Of a stretch of DNA of 64,000 nt, positions 43,280 through 52,798 are shown piece after piece (position 1 is the first letter of the stretch; every line of letters starts with the position of its first letter). Both the position numbers and the translations under genes were made by a program. Source of the DNA: Proteinivorax hydrogeniformans (GTDB lineage Bacteria > Bacillota > Proteinivoracia > Proteinivoracales > Proteinivoracaceae); NCBI RefSeq assembly GCF_040515995.1, contig NZ_CP159485.1, forward strand, positions 744,001 to 808,000, written 5' to 3'. The notes below the pieces were generated by a model. That model was not told the origin of the DNA, did not search any database, and saw nothing but the letters and a program-made list of their open reading frames with translations.

Positions 43280-44935
43280 GTGGAAAAACCAAGGATGCAC
43301 CTTTTAGTTTGTGGCGGGACTGGCTGTGAATCTCAAGAAAGCGATAAGCTAGCGGGTTTTTTGCAGCACATCATTAAAAGCAAAGGGTATCAAGATGAAG
43401 TTTTAGTTATAAAGACAGGATGTTTTGGCTTTTGTGAAAAGGGTCCAATTGTAAAGGTCCTTCCTGATAATGTATTCTATGTTGAAGTGACACCTCTAGA
43501 CGCAAAGACCATTGTTAAGGAACACGTCATAAAAGGTAGAATAGTTGAAAAGCTCCTTTATTCAGAGCCAGATGAAGAGGAGAAAATAAAGTTTCAAGAA
43601 AACATGTCCTTTTATAAAAAACAAGAAAGAATTGCTCTTAGAAACTGTGGTTTAATCGATCCTGAAAACATTGAGGAATATATTGCTTTAGATGGGTATC
43701 AAGCTTTGGGAAAAGTTCTAACGGAGATGAAACCAGAAGAAGTAATAGAACTTATTAAAGAAAGTGGTTTAAGAGGAAGAGGTGGAGGAGGCTTCCCCAC
43801 AGGGTTTAAATGGGAGCTAACCTACCGAAATAAAAACGATAAAAAATATATTATCTGTAACGCTGATGAAGGTGACCCAGGTGCTTTTATGGATAGAAGC
43901 ATACTAGAAGGAGATCCACATAGTGTTATAGAGGCCATGGCCATAGCTGGGTATGCCATTGGCGCAAGTAAGGGCTATATATATGTTAGGGCAGAATATC
44001 CTCTAGCTATCGATAGATTGGTAACAGCTATTAAGCAAGCAAGAGATTATGGCTTGTTAGGCACAAATGTTTTTGAATCTGGGTTTAATTTCGATGTAGA
44101 TATCAAATATGGTGCAGGGGCTTTTGTTTGTGGAGAAGAAACAGCGCTAGTTAATTCTATAGAGGGCGGAAGGGGTGAACCAAATGCAAAGCCACCTTTC
44201 CCGGCTGAAAGCGGACTATATGACAAACCTACTTGCGTTAATAACGTAGAAACCTTTGTAAATATTCCTGCAATAATAGTCAACGGCCCTAAATGGTACA
44301 ACAAATTTGGAACAGAAAAAAGTAACGGCACCAAAGTTTTTGCTTTAGCTGGCAAAGTTAATAATGTTGGATTAGTTGAGGTCCCCATGGGCATAACTCT
44401 TAGAGAGATTATCTTTGACATAGGCGGCGGCATAAAAGGAAACAAAAAATTTAAAGCAGTTCAAACAGGAGGGCCGTCAGGAGGATGCATTCCTGAAAGT
44501 CACTTAGACATCTCTATAGATTATGAGAGCCTACAATCCATCGGCTCTATGATGGGCTCTGGTGGGATGATAGTGATGGATGAGGATGACTGTATGGTTG
44601 ATATTTCAAAGTTTTATTTAGAGTTTAGTGAAGAAGAATCATGTGGAAAGTGCACCCCTTGCCGTATAGGCAATAAACGACTTCATGAGATTTTAAATAA
44701 AATAACTGAAGGAAAGGGTACTGAAGAAGATCTAGAAAGATTAACAGATTTAGGTGAGATGGTTAAAGGGAGCTCGTTATGTGGTCTAGGTCAATCATCT
44801 CCCAACCCCATTTTAAGCACTTTACAGTTTTTCTATGATGAATATGTAGAGCATGTAAAGCACAAGAACTGCCCAGCAGGAGTATGTAAGCATTTAAAAA
44901 AAGGAAAACCCCAAAAAGCTTTACAAAATCAGTAA
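43280..44935 (+). CDS. hndC: Hydrogenase subunit HndC (NuoF-like, FMN and NAD(P) binding)
   Basis: Product of 551 aa from a GTG. Residues 1-110 form another thioredoxin-like [2Fe-2S] domain (CGGTGCESQES, GCFGFCEKGPIV). The NuoF core follows: GLRGRGGGGFPTGFKWEL near 164 for FMN/NAD, NADEGDPGAFMDR near 195 and the [4Fe-4S] ligands SCGKCTPCRIG near 454. FMN may be the bifurcating site in such complexes. It would link H2 chemistry to NAD(H) or NADP(H). Confidence 0.92.
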   Translation: MEKPRMHLLVCGGTGCESQESDKLAGFLQHIIKSKGYQDEVLVIKTGCFGFCEKGPIVKVLPDNVFYVEVTPLDAKTIVKEHVIKGRIVEKLLYSEPDEEEKIKFQENMSFYKKQERIALRNCGLIDPENIEEYIALDGYQALGKVLTEMKPEEVIELIKESGLRGRGGGGFPTGFKWELTYRNKNDKKYIICNADEGDPGAFMDRSILEGDPHSVIEAMAIAGYAIGASKGYIYVRAEYPLAIDRLVTAIKQARDYGLLGTNVFESGFNFDVDIKYGAGAFVCGEETALVNSIEGGRGEPNAKPPFPAESGLYDKPTCVNNVETFVNIPAIIVNGPKWYNKFGTEKSNGTKVFALAGKVNNVGLVEVPMGITLREIIFDIGGGIKGNKKFKAVQTGGPSGGCIPESHLDISIDYESLQSIGSMMGSGGMIVMDEDDCMVDISKFYLEFSEEESCGKCTPCRIGNKRLHEILNKITEGKGTEEDLERLTDLGEMVKGSSLCGLGQSSPNPILSTLQFFYDEYVEHVKHKNCPAGVCKHLKKGKPQKALQNQ

Positions 44936-44951
44936 TTGAGGTGGTGTAAAA

Positions 44952-46700
44952 ATGGAAAAAGATAAAGTGACAGTTACTATAAATAATAAAACTGTGACTG
45001 TACCTAGGGAATATACAATTCTTAACGCAGCGGTGGAGGCAGGAGTAAAAATTCCGACGTTATGTCATTTAGATCTTCATGATCTAAAAATGGTTAACAG
45101 AACAGCTTCTTGTAGGGTTTGCATGGTTGAAGTAGAGGGCAGCCCCAAACTTTCCCCAGCTTGTGCAACCCCCGTTAATGATGGAATGGAAATAATGACA
45201 GATACAATGAAAGCGATAACTGCTCGGCGTATGTCCATAGAATTATTGCTCTCAAATCACCCTACCGATTGCCTAGTATGTCAAAAAAATCTACAATGTG
45301 AGCTTCAAGCCTTAGCCCACCAGTTGGGAGTTCGTGAAATTAATTATTCCGGTGAAAGGACAACTTATCACTTAGACACTTCAAGCCAAGCAGTTGTGAA
45401 AAATCAGGATAAATGTATTTTATGCCGACGGTGTGAGACAGCCTGTAACGCAATTCAGACTTGTGGTATATTATCAGCATTAAACAGAGGATTTGAAACC
45501 GTTGTTGGTCCAGCCTTTAACCTGCCTATGGCAGAAACATCTTGCACCTATTGTGGCTCTTGTGTAGCTGTTTGCCCTACTGCCGCATTGACTGAAGTAA
45601 ACCACATACCCAAAGTTTGGGAGGCACTTAGAAATCCTAAAAAGTATGTAGTTGTCCAAACTGCCCCAGCAATTAGAGTTGCCTTAGGAGAACTATTTGG
45701 GATGGAGCCAGGTACGATTGTAACTGGCAAACTTGCCGCAGGGCTGAAAAAGTTAGGGTTTGACAAGGTATTTGATACAGATTTTGGAGCGGACGTAACA
45801 ATTTTAGAAGAAGCCAGCGAGCTACTAGAACGGATAGATAATAACAAGACCTTACCTATGCTTACAAGTTGCTGCCCCGCTTGGGTTAGCTATATAGAAC
45901 ATCAATTTCCAGATTTAGTTGATATTCCATCTTCCTGTAAGTCACCGCATATCATGGTGGGAACGATAATTAAGAGCTATTTTGCTGAAAAGAATAACAT
46001 AGACCCTAAGGACATTACAGTAGTTTCAATAATGCCTTGTGTGGCAAAAAAAGCAGAGGCAGCTAGAACAGAGCTCTCCATAGATGATAATAACAATGTA
46101 GATATAGTTATTACCACAAGAGAGTTAGCAATGATGTTTAACGAGGCAGGAATAGACTTTGACAAACTTTCAGATGAAGAGTTTGACCATCCACTAGGAG
46201 AGACAACAGGAGCATCAGTAATATTTGGCACAACAGGTGGGGTTATCGAAGCAGCAGTTCGCACAGTCCATGAATGGAAAACAGGTGAAGGACTTGAAAA
46301 GATTGAATATGAGCAACTTAGAGGAATTGAGGGCTTGCGAGAAGCAGAAGTTAAGGTAGATGGAACAAAGCTCAATATAGGTATCGCTCATGGTCTTGGT
46401 AACGCTCGTAAACTTCTAGAAGATATAAGAAATGGCAAATCCAAATATCATGCTATAGAAATCATGGCGTGCCCAGGAGGTTGCATAGGCGGAGGAGGTC
46501 AACCATACCACTATGGAAATGACGAAGTGGTTAAAGCAAGGCAGAAAGCGATATATGAAGAAGAGAAAAATAAAGAAGTGAGAAAGTCTCACCTAAACAA
46601 AGAAGTATTAAAAATGTATGAAGAATACTTCGAAAAACCCTATAGCGAAAAAGCACATAAACTACTGCATACAAAATACACTCCCAAAGAAAGAATATAA
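44952..46700 (+). CDS. hndD: [FeFe] hydrogenase catalytic subunit HndD
   Basis: Product of 582 aa. An N-terminal [2Fe-2S] domain (IPTLCHLDLH, SCRVCMVEVEG), the His-Cys3 site (HPTDCLVCQKNLQC) and two 4Fe-4S motifs lead to the H-cluster motifs: TSCCPAWVSYIE near 307, MPCVAKKAEA near 361 and MACPGGCIGGGGQP near 504. All H-cluster cysteines are present. It makes or consumes H2. With hndABC it forms a soluble NAD(P)-linked hydrogenase that may be electron-bifurcating with ferredoxin. Confidence 0.94.
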   Translation: MEKDKVTVTINNKTVTVPREYTILNAAVEAGVKIPTLCHLDLHDLKMVNRTASCRVCMVEVEGSPKLSPACATPVNDGMEIMTDTMKAITARRMSIELLLSNHPTDCLVCQKNLQCELQALAHQLGVREINYSGERTTYHLDTSSQAVVKNQDKCILCRRCETACNAIQTCGILSALNRGFETVVGPAFNLPMAETSCTYCGSCVAVCPTAALTEVNHIPKVWEALRNPKKYVVVQTAPAIRVALGELFGMEPGTIVTGKLAAGLKKLGFDKVFDTDFGADVTILEEASELLERIDNNKTLPMLTSCCPAWVSYIEHQFPDLVDIPSSCKSPHIMVGTIIKSYFAEKNNIDPKDITVVSIMPCVAKKAEAARTELSIDDNNNVDIVITTRELAMMFNEAGIDFDKLSDEEFDHPLGETTGASVIFGTTGGVIEAAVRTVHEWKTGEGLEKIEYEQLRGIEGLREAEVKVDGTKLNIGIAHGLGNARKLLEDIRNGKSKYHAIEIMACPGGCIGGGGQPYHYGNDEVVKARQKAIYEEEKNKEVRKSHLNKEVLKMYEEYFEKPYSEKAHKLLHTKYTPKERI

Positions 46701-46733
46701 TTAATAAGACACACCAAGAGGTAAGGTTAATGT

Positions 46734-46781
46734 AAAACAAGAGAAACAGGCAGCTATTTACACCTGTTTCTCTTGTTTTTT
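46734..46781 (+). terminator. Rho-independent terminator after the hnd operon
   Basis: AAAACAAGAGAAACAGG and CCTGTTTCTCTTGTTTT form a 17-bp perfect stem, followed by more T. Confidence 0.88.
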
Positions 46782-46873
46782 AGAAGGAGAAACTTTTTAT
46801 CCAATTTAAAATATATGGTATAATTACAACATACATAATATTGCGTCAAAACTTATGAAGGGAGTGCAAATAT

Positions 46874-48364
46874 TTGAGCCTTATTGGAGACAAATTTAGG
46901 GAGGTCATTATTTCAGTCTTACCTGTAGCAATAATTGTGCTAATCTTAAATTTTACCCTTGTTCCTTTAGATACTCCTATGTTATTTAGCTTTTTGCTTG
47001 GTTCCGTTTTTATAGTTGCTGGACTTACACTTTTTTTAATAGGTGTTGACATCGGTATTACACCCTTAGGTGGTTTAATAGGTAATTCTTTACTAAAAAC
47101 TAACAAGTTGTGGGTAATAGTAGCAGCTGGCCTAATTCTTGGATTTTTAATCTCAATTGCAGAACCTAGTCTCTTGGTTTTAGCAAATCAAATTGAATTG
47201 GTAACCTCTGGGGAAATTACAAGTGTCACAATCTTGGTAGTAGTTTCATTAGGTTTAGCTGTAATGGTTTCTTTTGGTTTGGTAAGAATTATGTTTAATA
47301 TACCATTGTTTAAGATTTTAACAGTGCTTTATGCAATAGTGTTTGTGCTAGCTATTTTTACAACACCGGAATTTTTGGCCATCTCCTTTGATGCCTCCGG
47401 CGCCACCACTGGGGTTCTGGCAGTGCCGTTTATTCTAGCAATATCTATCGGTATTTCAATTAAGAAAAAAGATAGCAAATCTGGCGAAAAGGATAGTTTT
47501 GGGTTGGTTTCTATTGCTTCTGTGGGGGCAATTATTTCAGTTATGCTGTTAAATATTATCACAGCAACTGGTAGTTTAGATCCTGTTCTTGATTTAAATA
47601 TTCCTGAAACAACTTCAGCTGTAGAACCTTTTTTATCCATGCTAGGTCCAGTTTTAAAAGAAAGCCTCATTTCCCTTCTGCCATTACTTGTGATTTTGTT
47701 GATTTTACAGAAAGTTTCCTTTAAACTACATAGAAAGGCTTTTATCAGGATTATTAAAGGTTTTGTTTATGCATTTTTAGGGCTAGTTTTGTTTTTGTTA
47801 GGCGTCAATGCTGGGTTTATGGATGTGGGCAGCAGTATAGGCTATACTATTACGAGTATGAATAATAATCTTTATCTAATTATTATGGGGTTTGTTTTAG
47901 GTGTGGTAACTATATTGGCAGAACCTGCTGTTTACGTATTGACCAATCAGATAGAAGATGTAACCAGTGGATATGTTAAAAGAAAGGCTGTACTACTGGC
48001 GATTTCAATAGGTGTTGGTTTGGCTGTCGCCCTTTCTATGGTTAGAGTAGTTATTTATGACCTTCAATTATGGCATTATCTTTTGCCGGGGTATATACTA
48101 GCCGTAGGATTGATGTATGTTGCACCTAAACTCTTTGTTGGAATTGCTTTTGATGCAGGTGGGGTTGCTACTGGGCCAATGATTACAACCTTTATTTTGG
48201 CTTTTACACATGGCGCCGCTGATGCAAAAGAAGGTGCAAATATTTTGGTTGATGGATTTGGTATGATAGCTATGGTGGCGCTAGCTCCAATAATTACGTT
48301 ACAAATCTTAGGCCTTATTTTTAAAATAAAATCCAAAAAAGGAGGGGGCTCAAATAATGGGTAA
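46874..48364 (+). CDS. DUF1538 membrane protein, two-fold internal repeat
   Basis: Product of 496 aa from a TTG with GGGAG upstream. About 12-14 hydrophobic segments in two halves. The first half has FLIGVDIGITPLGGLIGNSL then ISIAEPSLLVLANQIELVTS; the second half repeats it as FLLGVNAGFMDVGSSIGYTI then TILAEPAVYVLTNQIEDVTS. SFDASGATTGVLAVPFILA and AFDAGGVATGPMITTFILA are another repeated pair. The DUF1538 family is of unknown function, probably transport. It overlaps by 8 bp a PII-like gene, suggesting a PII-gated transporter. The substrate is unknown. Confidence 0.8.
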   Translation: MSLIGDKFREVIISVLPVAIIVLILNFTLVPLDTPMLFSFLLGSVFIVAGLTLFLIGVDIGITPLGGLIGNSLLKTNKLWVIVAAGLILGFLISIAEPSLLVLANQIELVTSGEITSVTILVVVSLGLAVMVSFGLVRIMFNIPLFKILTVLYAIVFVLAIFTTPEFLAISFDASGATTGVLAVPFILAISIGISIKKKDSKSGEKDSFGLVSIASVGAIISVMLLNIITATGSLDPVLDLNIPETTSAVEPFLSMLGPVLKESLISLLPLLVILLILQKVSFKLHRKAFIRIIKGFVYAFLGLVLFLLGVNAGFMDVGSSIGYTITSMNNNLYLIIMGFVLGVVTILAEPAVYVLTNQIEDVTSGYVKRKAVLLAISIGVGLAVALSMVRVVIYDLQLWHYLLPGYILAVGLMYVAPKLFVGIAFDAGGVATGPMITTFILAFTHGAADAKEGANILVDGFGMIAMVALAPIITLQILGLIFKIKSKKGGGSNNG

Positions 48365-49010
48365 CTTAAAAGCACTGGATCTGATGTGTGTTATTGTTAA
48401 AAACGGATTGGGTAGCAAAATTATAAAATGTGCCAAACAAAATAAAATAACAGGAGGAACCATTATCTTAGGCAAAGGAACTATTCAGCGTCCCCTTCTT
48501 AAGCTGCTTGAACTAAATGAAGTAAAAAGGGAGATAATTCTAATGGCTTGTGAAAGTTCAAAAGTTAACACAGCCTTAGAAGCTTTAAATAAAAAATTCC
48601 AATTTTATAAACCTAATCATGGAATAGCTTTTAGCATCTCTTTAGAGGATGTTTTAGGAGCAAAAAGTATAAAAAGAGATGAAATTAGAGTCGGGGGTGA
48701 GCAAGAGTCGATGTATAATCTTATTTTGGTTGTGGTGGATAAAGGAAATGGGGAGCTTGTTGTAGATGCAGCTAATAAGGCCGGATCTAAGGGGGCAACG
48801 ATTATAAATGCTAGGGGATCTGGCATACATGAAACTAGCAAGATTTTTTCTATGGAGATCGAACCAGAAAAAGAACTTGTTTTGATAGTTAGTGAAAAGG
48901 AGCTTGCCGATGGGATAGCTTCATCAATACGCTCAGATCTTAAAATCGATGAGCCTGGTAATGGAATTATTTTTATTCAAGATATTAATAAAGCTTATGG
49001 ATTGCTTTAG
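48357..49010 (+). CDS. PII-like protein with two tandem domains
   Basis: Product of 217 aa. Residues 1-105 (LDLMCVIVKNGLGSKIIKCA, GGTIILGKGT) and 118-217 (LILVVVDKGNGELVVDAANK, GATIINARGSG) each have the beta-alpha-beta ferredoxin-like pattern of PII signalling proteins. GnB-type uridylylation Tyr loops are not obvious. GGAGGGGG precedes an ATG within the end of the DUF1538 gene. PII-like proteins bind nucleotides and gate transporters such as AmtB or SbtA; here the DUF1538 protein is the likely partner. Confidence 0.78.
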   Translation: MGNLKALDLMCVIVKNGLGSKIIKCAKQNKITGGTIILGKGTIQRPLLKLLELNEVKREIILMACESSKVNTALEALNKKFQFYKPNHGIAFSISLEDVLGAKSIKRDEIRVGGEQESMYNLILVVVDKGNGELVVDAANKAGSKGATIINARGSGIHETSKIFSMEIEPEKELVLIVSEKELADGIASSIRSDLKIDEPGNGIIFIQDINKAYGLL

Positions 49011-49032
49011 TTGAAAAAACATTATAAAGCAT

Positions 49033-49063
49033 AAAAAGTCCCTGCTAAACGCAAGGGACTTTT
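49033..49063. terminator. Bidirectional terminator between the PII-like gene and pulA
   Basis: AAAAGTCCCT and AGGGACTTTT pair across a short loop, with A- and T-rich edges for both strands. Confidence 0.8.
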
Positions 49064-49085
49064 CTTATGCAAGTTTTAAAGTTTT

Positions 49086-51131
49086 TTAAGCTTTGATTAC
49101 AGCAGAAGTTAAAGGGTCTATCTTAATACTGTCTTTTCCTAGTGAAAACCCTACAGGATTTGAAATGGCTTTTGTGCCAGCTTGTTTTTGGTCAACTAAA
49201 ACAACTTTGTCAGTTAAATCCACATCCAAAGTAAGCTTACGCTTGTTTTTATCTGCGTTTATAAACACATAATATATTTGCCCATCTGTAGATTTACAGC
49301 TGTATGCTATTACTAGGTCAGTTTCGTTTATGTTTGGGCAGGTAATTAAAGAAACATTAGTTTCAATTAAGCTTTTACAACCTAGCCTGAAGGCGTCAGT
49401 TGACCTCCTTAAATGAATTAGGCCCGCTGTATACTTTTGAGTGTCGGTGTTTACTGGAAATCTATTTTCATCTGTAACTTTTGACCATCCAAACTTGTTG
49501 ATTGCATCTGATGACTGGTAGGAATCATGAATAAAGTAAGGGTATTTAAAAGGTCTGTTGTTTTCATCAGTCATGTAAGTGGATTTATATGGGGCCTCAT
49601 TAGTTTTTGCCCTATATTGTTTGGTGCGTCCATATTCTTGCCCGGCGTGGATAAAAGCTATGCCTTGAGAGGTTAGAAGCATTGTATTACCTACTCGAAT
49701 ACGCTTATGAATTTCCAAATCATTTTTTGGTATATCAGGATCTTTTTTGATGGAGTAGGCGACAACATCATATAATGTTAAATTGTCATGAGCTTCTATA
49801 TAAGGAACAACATTCCCAGGGCTAGTTGTATTAAAATTATGAGGCTTAGCCTTAATGTTATCAAATATTTTTCGTATATTTCTTGGACCATCTGTTAAAA
49901 AACGGGGTGTCCCTTCGTGGCCGAACCCAGATTTAAGTTCATCTCTGAATTCATCGGAGAAGCAGCCAACTGCATTTGTATGCTCCATCCAATCCTGGTC
50001 TGCGGGCATTACGTCATCTCCATCGTCACCTACATATGTTCTCCAGCCCTCACCAATCATTAAAATGTTTGGGTTTAACTTTTTAGCTTCGTCATAAGCT
50101 ATTTGAATGCTTTCTGCATCATGATCTCCCATCATATCAAATCTAAAGCCATCTACTTTAAACTCATCAGTCCAATATAAAATGGAATCCACTAATATTT
50201 TACGGGACATTTCATGAGTGGTCCCAAGGCGACCACCGCCAAAGCTTGTTCTAGGTGTCCCATACTTGTCCATGAAATGATAGTAGTTGGGAACCAAATC
50301 TTCAAATATCCCAACGTCAGCGGTGTGATTATATACAACATCAAGGATAACTCCCATGTTTCGACTATGTATCTCAGAAATAAGGTGTTTAAGCTCTAAA
50401 ATCCTTAGTTCTGGATCATTGGGGTCTTCGGAATACATGCCTGTAACAGAAAAATAACTATGAGGGTCGTATCCCCAATTATAATTCGTTCCATAGGATT
50501 GATATTGGAGCATTCTTTTATTGTTTTCTAACTCGTTTCTAAAAAAGTAGCTCATGATGGGTAATAACTGAATGTGAGTTACTCCTAGGCTTTTTATATA
50601 GTCTAGCTTATCTATAAATGCTTTAAAAGTTCCAAACTGTGACGTGATGTCACTTTCTATAAAAGGGTCAGATGTAAAGTCACGAATATGTACTTCATAG
50701 ATAATAGCATCTTCTCTTTTTTTAAACCCTAAAATGTTAGCAAAGGAAAGCTCAGGTCCTAGGGTTTTAGGGTCTATTATAGCTGCCTTGCCGTAAGGAT
50801 AATTTTCACCGGTAGAGTCATGATTCCAAGCTGCCATTGACTTCGCGTAAGGGTCAAGGGTTATTTTTGTTTTGGAGCCATGAGTAATTTTAAAATGATA
50901 ATAATATCCTCTTAAGTTTGAAAGACCGGTGTTTTCATTATTTAAGGTAATCTTCCACACACCGTTATTTTCAAGCGTCATCTTTAGGTCATTTTTAACC
51001 ATCTTATTTTGGTCGTGCTTATCATAAAGAATTACTGAGACGTTATCAGCTTTTGGAGACCATACCTTTATAATTGCAGATCCATCTTTGTTTAACTTGG
51101 AACCTAACGTTCCACTATAAGTCTTAACCAT
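49086..51131 (-). CDS. pulA: Type I pullulanase
   Basis: Product of 681 aa, no signal peptide, so cytosolic. A CBM48-like N-terminal domain (LGSKLNKDGSAIIKVWSPKA) precedes the GH13 barrel. YNWGYDPHSYFS is the type I pullulanase signature; VDGFRFDMMGDHD near 331 holds the nucleophile Asp, MIGEGWRTY near 358 the acid/base Glu and EAHDNLTLYDV near 466 the third acid. It cuts alpha-1,6 branch points of imported maltodextrins or glycogen, complementing the phosphorylase at the window start. A cre-like operator stands upstream. Confidence 0.92.
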   Translation of the reverse strand: MVKTYSGTLGSKLNKDGSAIIKVWSPKADNVSVILYDKHDQNKMVKNDLKMTLENNGVWKITLNNENTGLSNLRGYYYHFKITHGSKTKITLDPYAKSMAAWNHDSTGENYPYGKAAIIDPKTLGPELSFANILGFKKREDAIIYEVHIRDFTSDPFIESDITSQFGTFKAFIDKLDYIKSLGVTHIQLLPIMSYFFRNELENNKRMLQYQSYGTNYNWGYDPHSYFSVTGMYSEDPNDPELRILELKHLISEIHSRNMGVILDVVYNHTADVGIFEDLVPNYYHFMDKYGTPRTSFGGGRLGTTHEMSRKILVDSILYWTDEFKVDGFRFDMMGDHDAESIQIAYDEAKKLNPNILMIGEGWRTYVGDDGDDVMPADQDWMEHTNAVGCFSDEFRDELKSGFGHEGTPRFLTDGPRNIRKIFDNIKAKPHNFNTTSPGNVVPYIEAHDNLTLYDVVAYSIKKDPDIPKNDLEIHKRIRVGNTMLLTSQGIAFIHAGQEYGRTKQYRAKTNEAPYKSTYMTDENNRPFKYPYFIHDSYQSSDAINKFGWSKVTDENRFPVNTDTQKYTAGLIHLRRSTDAFRLGCKSLIETNVSLITCPNINETDLVIAYSCKSTDGQIYYVFINADKNKRKLTLDVDLTDKVVLVDQKQAGTKAISNPVGFSLGKDSIKIDPLTSAVIKA

Positions 51132-51157
51132 ATCATCACACCCCTAAAATAATTTTG

Positions 51158-51171
51158 TGCAAACGCTTTCA
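51158..51171 (+). promoter_or_regulatory. CcpA cre-like / LacI-family operator upstream of pulA
   Basis: Read toward pulA the site is TGAAAGCGTTTGCA, an exact fit to TGNAANCGNWNNCA. It lies 27 bp before the pulA start codon, in a position to repress. Its other strand begins TGCAAACG, similar to the sites around malE. Confidence 0.65.
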
Positions 51172-51357
51172 CTAAGGTTCATGTTAGCATAAATGACCAA
51201 AAATTTAAACTCTCTAAACGTGTGTTTATTGTAAAAAGATTTCTCTTATATAACTATCTTTTAACATATGACAAGTTAGTTATAAGTTAAAGGGTTTTCA
51301 ATTGCAGTAACGAATTTATATTATTAAAAGGCAGATGAATTTAGGAGGTGAAAAAAC

Positions 51358-51840
51358 GTGCGAAAAAGCGTAAAAGGGAGTGTGATCAATACCTTACTTT
51401 ATGCTAGGCGAGACTGGGATAGGCTTATAAACAGCGTTGATGAAGTGGAAATTGGAAAAGTTGGAGTAAGGGGAGAGTGGTCTATTAAAGACCTAATAGC
51501 TCATGTAACCTGGTATGAAAAAGAGATGGAAATATTAATTAGAACCAAAAAGCTTGATGGTTCTGCGCTTTGGGAGCTATCCTCAAAAGAAAGAGATGAT
51601 GTAATCTATCAAAAAAATAAGTTTAAACCTTTAGATGAGCTAAAGAAACATTCCTTAAAAACATTTGCCTACCTTCTAGATGCACTAGAAACTGCCGACG
51701 ATGCCGATCTATTAGATCCAGGGCAAATTGAAGGGATGCCTAAAGATTGGCAACCCTTAGATATTATCGCCAATAATACATGGATGCATTACACTCATCA
51801 TGAAAAAGAAATTAGGGAGTTTCTAGATAAAAATAATTGA
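51358..51840 (+). CDS. ClbS/DfsB-family four-helix protein
   Basis: Product of 160 aa from a GTG with AGGAGGTG upstream. The DinB-like helical bundle is seen as LLYARRDWDRLINSVDEV, GVRGEWSIKDLIAHVTWYEK near 41 and a C-terminal THHEKEIREFLDK. ClbS hydrolyses the colibactin cyclopropane warhead in some bacteria, and DfsB is a similar stress-related member; other members have unknown jobs. No colibactin-type genes are near, so a general damage or small-molecule defence role is possible but unproven. Confidence 0.75.
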   Translation: MRKSVKGSVINTLLYARRDWDRLINSVDEVEIGKVGVRGEWSIKDLIAHVTWYEKEMEILIRTKKLDGSALWELSSKERDDVIYQKNKFKPLDELKKHSLKTFAYLLDALETADDADLLDPGQIEGMPKDWQPLDIIANNTWMHYTHHEKEIREFLDKNN

Positions 51841-51890
51841 AGAAATGCCACAGTCAACGACAGTTTTTTTACTTTTTAATGTGAAAACAA

Positions 51891-51914
51891 TTACAATATT
51901 TACTTATATTGTAA
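51891..51914. promoter_or_regulatory. Inverted repeat upstream of the fumarate reductase-Hdr cluster
   Basis: TTACAATAT and ATATTGTAA form perfect 9-bp arms 6 bp apart, 41 bp before the -35 box of the cluster. The symmetry suggests a regulator site (a redox regulator would fit) or a small hairpin; the protein is unknown. Confidence 0.4.
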
Positions 51915-51954
51915 AAGCAAAAATCCCACAGTGGCGCTTTATGTAAAGATTATA

Positions 51955-51983
51955 TTGACCAGGTAGATAAAAGTTGTTACTAT
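51955..51983 (+). promoter_or_regulatory. Promoter of the fumarate reductase-Hdr-Flx operon
   Basis: TTGACC (51955-51960) is 17 bp from TACTAT (51978-51983). The start would fall near 51990, 85 nt before the first gene. Confidence 0.6.
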
Positions 51984-52074
51984 TAATTTGTCTGGATGTG
52001 AATTATTTTTCAATCTTATGTTTTTGCTATCTATTTTAGCAAATTCAATTTAAACTAAAGGGAGGTAAAGTAAG

Positions 52075-52785
52075 GTGTTAAATCAAAAATGTGATGAAAA
52101 AAATCAAAATAATAACGAGTTTGTAGACATTTATATCATGGGCAAAAGATACAGCGTCCCAAGTTCCCTTACAATTATGAAGGCCTTTGAATATGCAGGA
52201 TATACTTTGTTGAGAGGTTGTGGGTGTAGAGCAGGGTTTTGTGGTGCTTGCTCCACTGTCTATCGAATAGGAGGGAACCACGAGTTAAAGGTAGGTTTAG
52301 CATGTCAAACTAAGGTAGAAAATGATATGTATCTAACTCAAATACCTTTTTACCCTGCTCACAAGGTTAATTATGAAGTCGATAAACTTCAAGGTGATGG
52401 AGATCAGGTTGTTGAGATTTATCCCGAAATTACAAAATGTTTAGGATGTAACGCCTGTTCAAACGTCTGTCCACAAGATATCAAGGTTATGAAATACGTA
52501 TCCCATGCTATTAGGGGAGAGGTTTCAAAAGCTGCAGATGAGTCGTTTGACTGCTTGCTATGCGGGTTGTGTGCCTCTAAATGCCCAGCAAATATAGTCC
52601 AATACAAGGTTGGTCTGCTATGTAGAAGGCTACACGGCAAATATTTAGCTCCTAAAGCTAACCATGTAAAGGATAGAATTAATGAAATTAAAGAAGAGAA
52701 ATTTGAAAAACAATTAGATGAATTAGTTAATTCAAGCAAAGATGAGTTAGCTAACAAGTACAACAATAGAGATATAGAAAAATAA
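52075..52785 (+). CDS. tfrB: Fumarate/succinate (Tfr-like) reductase iron-sulfur subunit
   Basis: Product of 236 aa from a GTG with GGGAGGT upstream. A plant-type [2Fe-2S] domain (GCGCRAGFCGACS near 47) and two Cys clusters (CLGCNACSNVCPQ near 122 and CLLCGLCASKCPAN near 162) form the electron wire of an FrdB/TfrB-type protein. It lacks the C-terminal CCG domain seen in fused TfrB of methanogens; separate HdrB- and HdrC-like genes follow two and three genes later. It lies 13 nt before the flavoprotein gene. Confidence 0.82.
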   Translation: MLNQKCDEKNQNNNEFVDIYIMGKRYSVPSSLTIMKAFEYAGYTLLRGCGCRAGFCGACSTVYRIGGNHELKVGLACQTKVENDMYLTQIPFYPAHKVNYEVDKLQGDGDQVVEIYPEITKCLGCNACSNVCPQDIKVMKYVSHAIRGEVSKAADESFDCLLCGLCASKCPANIVQYKVGLLCRRLHGKYLAPKANHVKDRINEIKEEKFEKQLDELVNSSKDELANKYNNRDIEK

Positions 52786-52798
52786 GGAGGTCAGTAAA

